Of a stretch of DNA of 64,000 nucleotides, positions 51,201-61,125 are shown one piece after another (position 1 is the stretch's first letter; each line of letters opens with the position of its first letter). Made by a program: the position numbers and the translations under genes. Under the pieces are notes generated by a model, which made no database searches, was not told where the DNA came from, and saw only the letters and a list, made by a program, of their open reading frames with translations. Source of the DNA: Sipunculus nudus (lineage: Eukaryota; Annelida; Sipuncula; Golfingiida; Sipunculidae); NCBI GenBank assembly GCA_026874595.1, contig CM049308.1:80896124-80960123 (forward strand), read 5' to 3'.

Positions 51201-54200
51201 ATATTGTTCAGACTGTATGTATTATCCATTTTTTTCTTAGTGATTGTATAAGATTATTATTTAATAAGACTACAAATGATTGCTCCGAAATGTTAACTGG
51301 CATTCCACTTTATAAAACAGAGCAGAAGTATACTTGTTTATTATACAGATAATATGGGGCACCTGTTTAAGTCATCAATTTAACTTCCTTGCTATCTGAG
51401 TTATGTTAAGATTACTTTACCCTCAGTCTACATTGAAATAGCAATTTTTAGCTCAGCTGACTATAAGTCATCTGAGCTATAGTCATGGTCCATTGTCCGT
51501 CGTCCGTCCGTTTGTCTGTCCGTCCGTCTGTCCGTCCGTCTGGATGTCCGTCCGTAAGACTGGCACGTTTCGACACCCTTGGACCTACGAATCTGAATTT
51601 CGGCATACAGTTAGATGTCCCCATAATCTCCTACCATGCCAAAAATTGGGTCAATAGGACTTGTTCCTTTGAGATATTAAGGAAAAACCTCAATTTTTTA
51701 TTAGAAATCTATTTTCACACTTCAGGACTGCCTAATATCAAAACCACACATCTGGTTTTCTTCATATTTACCATAAATATTTCTCTATATAGTTCCTATG
51801 TACATGCCAGATATTAAGTCAGTATTATATAATTTAAAAAAGTTATGGGCCCAAACGTAATGGACTTTGTAAAAAAATCAGGAAGATATTTGGTCACTTA
51901 AGACCAAAAGTGTTAAAGGTAGGGACTTTTTTCCAGTAATACAATTTTAATTAATCAAAATTTAATTGTATACCAAAAATTAGATCAAAATCTGTTAAAT
52001 TTTTTTAAATATTGGCAAAAATATAAAATTGGTACCTTAAATTTTGGCCAACTTTGGCCATGGCACGTTTTTTTCCTGTAAATACTGTGGATTTAATTTT
52101 CACACCATATATACATAAGGATTTAAATTATTAAAATCTGAAATTTGAAAATAAAAGCTGCAAAATTAGGCTAGTTATTGAATTTTTTTTGGAGGCTCTT
52201 GTTGTATTCCCTTACATTGTCAAGCAGTCCACTTTGATGACTGTAGGTCATTCAGTGCACATCTCTATGCTCCCCAGGCTGTTGACATAATTTTAGATGT
52301 CCCCAAAATCTCCTACCATACCGAAAATTGGGTCATTAGGACTTTGTTACTTCGAGATATTAAGGAAAAAAAACTCTGTTTTCCATAAAAAAAAGCCATT
52401 GTTACACTTCAAGGCTGCCTAATATCAAAACCACTGATCTGTTTTTGATCGTATTTAGTATTCACATTCTTTTATACATTTTCTATGAACATACCAAAAA
52501 TTAGGTCAGTATTGGGTATTATTTTGAAGTTATGGGCCAAAACATAATGCAATTTTTTAAAAAATCAGGAAATATATTTAATCACCTAACATGAGAATTG
52601 CTGAACCTAGAGACTTTTTTTCAGGAATATAACTTTATTTAATCAAGATTCAATTGTTTACCCAAAATTAGATCTGAATTTTGCAAATTTTCAAGTTATT
52701 AGCATAAATAAAAAATCAATATCTTAAATTTTGTCCAATTTTGGCACTGTTGATTTAATTTTCCCAGCATATATGCATAAAGATTTAATCTTTTAAAATC
52801 TGAACTTTCAAAAGAAATTGATTGGAATGAATAGCTTTTATCCATGTTTTCATACACCATGTCAAGTGTTGTTTACATCTAGCCCACCTAGTAGTACAGC
52901 CTTCACTTGCATTATGTAACCCACCCCAGGCAGCTAACCTTGGCCCAGCTTGGCCACTACTAGCAGGCTTCCCCTCCGCCCTGCACTCATCCCCCCAGCT
53001 GGTGCATAAACTAGATGAATGTTATAATTTTTCTGTATTTTATTTTATTCTTGGACATGCTACATTTTAAATTTTGTATTGAACCACCAGGGTTACAATG
53101 ATTAAAGTGTACATTTATTTGTGTCCACAAAGTGGTGTATTGCTGTGAAAGTGTGGATGTTCATGAGATAAGTAATTCCTTACTTCAGAAGAGTAAAAAC
53201 CTTCACCAGGTGTGAAAATGACTATTAATTCCAGTAATTAATTAAAACTGGGACAGTAATTAGCACAATGATATTGTTTGTCCCTCATTCAACCAACAGT
53301 GTGTATACTTTATTTGAAAAGATGTTTTATTTTATCAAATTTACTTTTATTTTATTTTGGTGAATAAAAAATTAAGCATGTCCTGAAAACTCCAATGTGC
53401 AAAACTTTTTAATAGTGATTCAAGGAATATTCTTCTAGATGCCATGTTGTGGCATTATTTTCTTTTAAAATCAGTTTAAACATTTATGATTTAAAAATAA
53501 TAAAATATATGTGTATGCATAATATGACCCAATGTTTTTTACTCTGTATATATAATGATTGCAACTTTTGCAACAATTCTAATATTTTAACTTATATTTT
53601 CAGGTTTTTTAATTAAAAATTTATAAACCTGTAAATAAAAAAATGATTCAGATAAAAACTTCTTAATGGAAAAAGTGGATCTGCTTTAAAAAATAGTATT
53701 ATATATAAACTTAAATGCATTATTCTCTTGAAAGTGAAATAAAGGTATTAGTCCATTCTGTCCACTTGCCTGTCCATCTGTAAATTTTCGTATGCAACAC
53801 AGTATCTCATAACTTTTACTGTTTTTCTTCATGACAGTCTTGTCAAAGTATTAGTTTGCAATCATATATTTAGAACTTTACTATAACCAAGTAGGAGGGT
53901 CCCTTTCCTCTTAGCTTTTCATATTCTTATATAAATGAAAAACATTAAAATAGAATATTTCTACATCCACCTTCGTGCTGCCCTCACTTTTCCCTTCTCC
54001 GAACCCCATCCCAAAGTTAGCTTTGGTAAGCAAGAACAAGATGAATCAGATATATTCATACTTTAATATTTTGTATAACTATTCGTCCATAGGTACCTAT
54101 GTACATGCCAGAAATTATGTCAATATTGTGTAATATGTAGACATAGTGGGCATCACAATAATGTACCTTGTCAAGACTAAAGAGATATTGTGTCATACAG

Positions 54201-57200
54201 TCACATATTCATAAATCACTTCATCAGCATAGTTAATCATAACATCATATCTGTCAAATTGAACGCTTGCAGACTACCATACACTTTAGATCCTTCAACA
54301 AATAGCCTTATCATCATTCTACTACTGCTTATTACTGCTGTCATTGCATTCATATTTGCTCAAATATATCACAATTTTCAACCCCTCCTAAATAAATAAA
54401 AAATAAACCACTTTATTTGACTCTATTAATCCATCAGTCAGGTAATTTCATTTATCATTTACTCACATATTACATTATATTCCTTTATAATAGCCCAACA
54501 TGTACATGATATTCATAAGCTTTATCGACTCGATATAGTATCACAGTGGAGAAACATTTATAGTCCAATCACGATCAGCTGAGCGCCGTGACCCATGGGT
54601 CCCTTGTTTTAATGGTTGTATCTGAAAGCTCAGATTGTGAGTGTTCTTTTGATGCCCATAATTTTAATGTGTTGATTGAAGCACTATAATGAGATACAAT
54701 GCCTATAACAATAATGGATAATGATATGATATACAAAACAGTATATTTTAGTCCCAATAATTCAGTGTTTACTTCCTGTTTATAAGTATATTGAATGCGT
54801 GATAATACATCAGTGAATGCTCTTATCTGTGTTTAATTTTGGGATAATAAGTTAATCAAATATGCCATTTATCTGATTTCTGGCCAATCACATGTCACAA
54901 ATACATACCTTATTTGATTCAGAAAGACTGTATTTATATTTCAGATGTATTATTCCATCGGCATCAGATGATCAAATATTATCAGTATAGATACAGGTAC
55001 ATTCTAAAGACTGATACAATATATGACTTTGTAATGTGATGTATTTGTACAGGCTGTTGCCATATCATTACAGCTCTAAGATTTAATGTTTTAGCTGCTT
55101 CAGAAGGGGCTGTGACGTTTGGCATGCTAAGTTCTGATGACCTTGGTAAGACATATGAGTCTTCTGCTGTTGCTGGCTATGTCTCTTTTGTCCAGAATCC
55201 TGAAGATGAAGCCACAGAGTTGTCAAGGTTCATGTGGAACAGGTACTTATAACTTCATCAGTTGGGATACAGCCTGAAGTTCCCTGGAAGGTTCTCCTCG
55301 ATTAGATTCACACTAATGTCTTAATTACAGGCCATGATTTCTGGATTATTCTTACACTGTGCATATAAAACATGAATCCCAAAAGGTTCAATTATAACAT
55401 GTCATCCTTATATTATTTCTTTCATCCTGATTCAATAGGCAATCAACAAGCTATTTACCCAACCAACATGAACAAAATTGCCTTCAGGGCATAATTGTTT
55501 AATAGCAGATGTTATAATCCTACCAGGTTTTTCTGCGAATTAATTGACACAAAAATATCTTTAAGTTTCACTCAGCCTCATTGGATATGGCAATGTCAGG
55601 GCTGATACTTACTAATATTGTCTTACTAATATTTTTGTTGTTTGTACTGTTGTTCTACAGAAGGATCAGGTATTGTGGAGTATCTTTCTTCTTGGTACCT
55701 AATGGAGAAGTCTCAATGAATGATCCCATGACTATCACTGTAGAACAGACAGGGTGTGGCTATGTGCCGGCCACCAAAAATGACTCTGCACAGGAACCAA
55801 ACCTTGTATACTGGGATAAAGGTATGCTTATTTCTCTCTAGATGAATTATATCATACATTAATATCATTATAGCCACCACCATTGACTGACCTTATATTG
55901 CAAACATTAGCAAACATGATTCCATGGATTTGTAACTGTAATTTGGTCTCCACTTCCATGTTTTCATCTGGAATTATTGAAAATGGATTAGTGTTTCCAA
56001 ACTAATCTGGTAAAGTTTGCCAGGGGTTGGCATGTTATCTTAATGGTTCAAGTCTTCCTGTTATAAGCAAGAGTTCCCTGGTTTGGGGTGAGACTTACAA
56101 AAATATTCAGAGATTCACTCTAATGAGATGCTATGATGTCCATACCCTAGCTAGCATAGGAAACCAGAATTAAGAAGGCCTAATGATAATATATCATTCA
56201 TATCTTATGATATCTGTATCATTCAGTAGACAGTGGCATATACATGGCATGGACACATCTTAACAATAGGAATATTAAGAGTAACTGAATTCGCTTATTC
56301 AAAGAAACTGATCTTTTGACAAAATGAAAATTAAACAAATTTTTCCACTTTGAATAGCAAGGAATACTAGTGGTCTACATTATTGTAATGATCGCAAGAA
56401 GCCTCAACCTATATCACAACCTTGAGAATAAGGTTATGGTAAAAAATAAATATCAGATGCAAATTTGTCACCTGTTACTATTATCCTGACCTAAAGTCAG
56501 ATTAGGAAAATTGGAGATCCAGCACAAATATAGGCAACTTAAAGAAGAAAAAAGGAAACAAAGAAAAAGAACAAAAAATATTCTTGTTGTTTTGCACTTT
56601 GGTAGACCCAGGAAGGTGTGCCAAAATAATGTCTGGTAGTTTGAGAGGATTAATTATTTAATAAAGGTAAGTTAAAACATGGAGGGCTACATTTCACCTT
56701 AGTGGTTAAAAATTATGGTGCTGTGGTACTCTCACTTCACATAGTGAAATGTATGGTGAAGATCAGGTGAGCTTATGAATAAAATTTTTTTCAATAATAA
56801 ATATTTTTTCTGCTTTCGCTGTTTGTAAACATCCTGAAAAAATGTATTTGTTTCCATTGGTAGTATAATCTCATGATAGTTTTCAGAAATCATCCATAGT
56901 AAGGCCTAATTGTATACCGTGTTTCTGACTGGGTTCCGCCGCTGCTGCATTCATTTCCAGAGACCCCCAGAGACCTTTAGCCCAATCTTTCTGAAACCTG
57001 GCATAGTTATTCGCTCACCTATGTAGTTGTGCCTAACAAAGACAAGTGGCGCCACCAGCAATCCTATATGTGCAGTATGGATCTGGGTGTCTTTGTGATA
57101 ATAGCCCATATCTCAGTAGTGGTTAAAATCTATTGAGCTGAAATTTTGCCTGTCCATAGATCTGGGATCTCTCCATCTCTTACTTGAGACTGGTTGAGCC

Positions 57201-59048
57201 ACCTACAATCATTTTTGCGTGGCTTTCATCCATGCATTTGCCATCTGTTTGTCTTAGTGATTGGTTCAATGTATTGGGTTGAAATTGTGCATGTCCTTAG
57301 ATCTTGGATACCTCAATGTCATACTCAAGACTGGTGGCTCCATCTGTATTTGTTTTTGTGTGGCGTCCATCTGTACGGTTGCTTTGGTGAAAATTACTCA
57401 TTTCTCAGGAGTGGTTAAATTTATTGGTCTGAAATTTGGCATTTCCATCCATTTCAGAGAGTTTATTCTTAGACCAGGCAAGTGGCTCCACCTACCTTCC
57501 CATTTTTAGCTCAGCTGACTATAAGTCATCTGAGCTATAGTCGTGGTCCATTGTCCATCGTCCGTCCGTCTGTCGGTCCGTCCGTAGATGTGGCACGTTT
57601 TGAAACCGTAAACCTAGAAATCCAAAATTAGGCATAATGTTAGATGTCCCCAAGGTCTACTACCAAGCCAAAAACTGGGTCTTTGCGACTTCGTTCCTTT
57701 GAGAAATTAAGGAAAAACCTCAATTTTTTATTAAAAACCTATTTTCACACTTCAGGACTGCCTAATATCAAAACCACTCATCTGTTTTTCCTCATATTTA
57801 CCATACATATTCCTCTATATAGTTCCTATGTACATGCCAGAAATTAGGTCTGTATTATATTAAAAAAAGTTATAGGCTCAAACATAATGCATTTTGTAAA
57901 AAATCAGGAAAGATATTTGATCACTTAACACAAAACATGTTAAAGCTAAGGACTTTTTTTCCAGCAATATAACTTAAATTAATCAAAATTAAATTCTGTA
58001 CCCAACATTAGATGATAATTTTTAAATTTTTTAAAATATTAGCAAAAATAAAAAATTGGTACCTTAAATTTTGCCCAACTTTGACCATGGCACTTTTTTT
58101 TTGTAAGTACAGTTGATTTAATTTTCACAGCCAGTTTACATATGGATTTAATCTGATGAATTTTGAAATTTGATAGTATAAGCTTAAAAAATAGTCTAGC
58201 TATTGGAGTTTTTTAGAGGCCTTGATGTATTTGTATTTTCTAGCATCATGACCCCACTATTGTTTACTACAACTTTGCCTGGTAATCCAAAAATTGGCAT
58301 AATGTTAGATGTCCCTAAGACCTCCTTCCAAGCCAAAAACTGGGTCTCTGTGACTTTTTTTATTTGAGAAATTAAGGAAAACCTAAATTTTTTTATGAAA
58401 ATCATTTTTACACTTCAGAAATGCCTTGTATCAAAACCTATGATCTGAATTTGATCATAGTAAAAATTGCATATTCTTCCATACATTTCCTATGTACATT
58501 CCAAAAATTAGGTCAGTATTGCGTAATTTGTTGAACTTATGGGCCCAAACATAATGCAACTTGAAAAAAAAATAAGGAAATATATTTACTCACTCAACAT
58601 AATAATTCTTGAAGCTAGAGACTTTTGTTCAGGAATATAACTTCATTTAATCAAGATTCAATTGTACACCGAAAATTAAATCTGAATTTTGCAAGTTATT
58701 AGCATAAATATAAAATCAGTACCTTAAATTTGCCCAACTTTGGCCATGGCATGTTTTTTTTCAGTATGTACTGTGGATTTTATATTCTCAGCATGTACAC
58801 ACAAGGATTTAATCTGTTAAAATCTTGAATTTTAAAATAAAAGCTTAAAAATTAGGCTAGTTATTGATTTTTTGTGGAGGCTCTTGTTGTATTTCCTTAC
58901 ATTGTCAAGCAGCCCACTTAGGGGTCACTGTAGGTCATTCAGTATAGCTCTCTGTGCCCAGGGTGTTGTTATGTAATCCCATCACTCCTGCAAGCCCTCT
59001 CTCTTTGTTGAGCTAATTCAGGCTGTCTGCGGTTAATACCACAGGGAG

Positions 59049-59082
<34 letters not shown>

Positions 59083-61019
59083 CCCCCCCCAACCACACCC
59101 AATTCTGTTGATAGACCTGTACTATAAACAAGATGAATAATTTCCCATTTTTCAGCAACCAGCAGTAACAACAGAGACTCCTCCCCCACTGACCCCTTCA
59201 AAACACAGGACTCATAAACAAGATGAATCTTATAATTTTAATGTTAAATTAATTCTTTTTGTTGAGACTTGGACAATTTTAATTTTTTTAAAGATAAAAA
59301 TGTTCAGGAATTGAATTCTAACATTCAAATGTGATAAAATATTATGATCTAACGTAAATGCTAATTGACTAGATTTAAGAAGATATAAATACTTTGTAGC
59401 ATTTGTCTCTCTTAAAGTTGGCCGGGCCTAGGTGTGAATAATACTATTAAACTTAGTTTTAAAATCAGAAATATTGGTCAAACTTTGTGGAAATAATTTT
59501 TAAATATGGCCTATATTTAACTATTGAAAACTTAATTTCTTCACACATTCTTTGTTTATGAAATGTAACTCTCATATAACACTTACCGCTGGCCCATTTT
59601 TCCCTTGGTGCATCATAAAATGGTTTCAGGCCACACGTATATTGCACAGTGCATATGTTTTAGCTTATGTCCATTATTCTATAATCTACAGAGTTTAATT
59701 TTAGCAGCTCCATTTTCTCTTTGCTTTTGAAATGCTAATATACATAAACCAAAAGAAATAAGAATATTTTGTATTTGCTAATATTTTCCAAAATTCAGCT
59801 GAGCGTTGTGACCCATGGGTCCCTTGCTTAAGAATACATTGATGCGCTTTCCTCAGGAGTGGTTTGCTGTATTGGCCTGAAATTGTGCATATTCATAGAT
59901 CTTGGATACCTCCATCTCGTATTCAAGACTGGATACCTCCATCTTGTATTCAAGACTGGTGGTGCCATCTGCAATTTTTTTTGTGTGGTGTCTATCTGTC
60001 CATTTGCCTTGGGTAAAATCACTCATATATCAGGAGTGGATGGATGTATAAGCCTGAAATTTTGCATGTTTATTCGTCTTGGATAGCTTCTTTGTAGACC
60101 AAACATGTTTGCTACATGCTGTTCTGGCTTCATAGAATAACATTGATGCACTTTTTCTCAGTAGTGGATTGGTGTCTGGGCCTGAAATTTTGCATGGTGT
60201 ATCCATCTGCAGATCTGTTTCTGGTGACAATCGCACATATAAAAGGAGTTTAATTGGCATTACTGATGCCACAAATTTAGAGTCACGTGACATGTCAAAA
60301 ACATTCAGTGTTTTACTTTACCCATGTCACTGTGATTTGGTGGACACACAGTCGCTTGTCAATAACCTATATTTAAGTTGATGATAATGTTCTGATAATG
60401 TGTAAAACTTCACTGTAAAGCTTGTAGATAAATCCTGGCTGTAACATAATGTCACACACCACTTCTGCCTTGCAACTTTATTTTATCTCAATTAAATATT
60501 GTGAGCATCCTTTAAGTTTATTCAAACTGTATACTACAGTACTGTTGAGTGAAGCCCCTTGTGACTGTCTGCATTCCAAAAGGTTTAAATACATTCTAGA
60601 GATACAATCTGTGGCTTGTAGTCAGCTCTTATCATTCTGCTATCAGTATTTATTAATGTTTTTGGTGTGTTACAGGTGACCAGGTGTGGAGACATGCTTC
60701 AGAATCATGCGGTTACAATGCAACCCTCATGTCAGTGTATGACAATGTTACAGACACTATCACTAGTAGGGTAAGCATGCCAAAATATACTGTTATAGCA
60801 CAATGAAATTGCAGTATAGTCATAAATGACATTAACCTGTAATTTATCAACAGTATAATCCCACTTTATTTTATTTTGCTAGTTTAGTTACAAGACGATT
60901 CTCTTCAGGTAATTTAAGTAATAACCGCTTGCATTAAGTTTTCTATTGATCCCTTCAACTCCTACACAACAAGGTATCTCTGTATATGTATTTATCATCT
61001 ATATGTGTATATATATATG

Positions 61020-61075
<56 letters not shown>

Positions 61076-61094
61076 TAGTGTGTGTGTGTGTAAG

Positions 61095-61125
<31 letters not shown>

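Larger units (their letters stand above)
56930..60300. repeat. GGTGGCNCCACC-type monomer tract, split by copy 6
   Basis: Monomers marked by GAAATT-T-GCATGTCCATAGATC occur near 57140, 57281 and 57430 (about 145 bp apart), and again near 59878, 60057 and 60184. The two halves are separated by the hairpin element at 57503-59828. No clear head or tail of its own is seen. Confidence 0.7.

Noticed and set aside
54259-54399. Mitochondrial insert (NUMT) for the Leu/Ile-rich frame
   Set aside because: It is flanked on both sides by the repeat family and recurs in copy 4 at the same place. No neighbouring mitochondrial gene is seen.
55581-55660. Hydrophobic helix-like reading before exon p
   Set aside because: It precedes a strong acceptor (TGTTCTACAG) and phase fit from exon o requires the splice, so it is not a second transmembrane segment.
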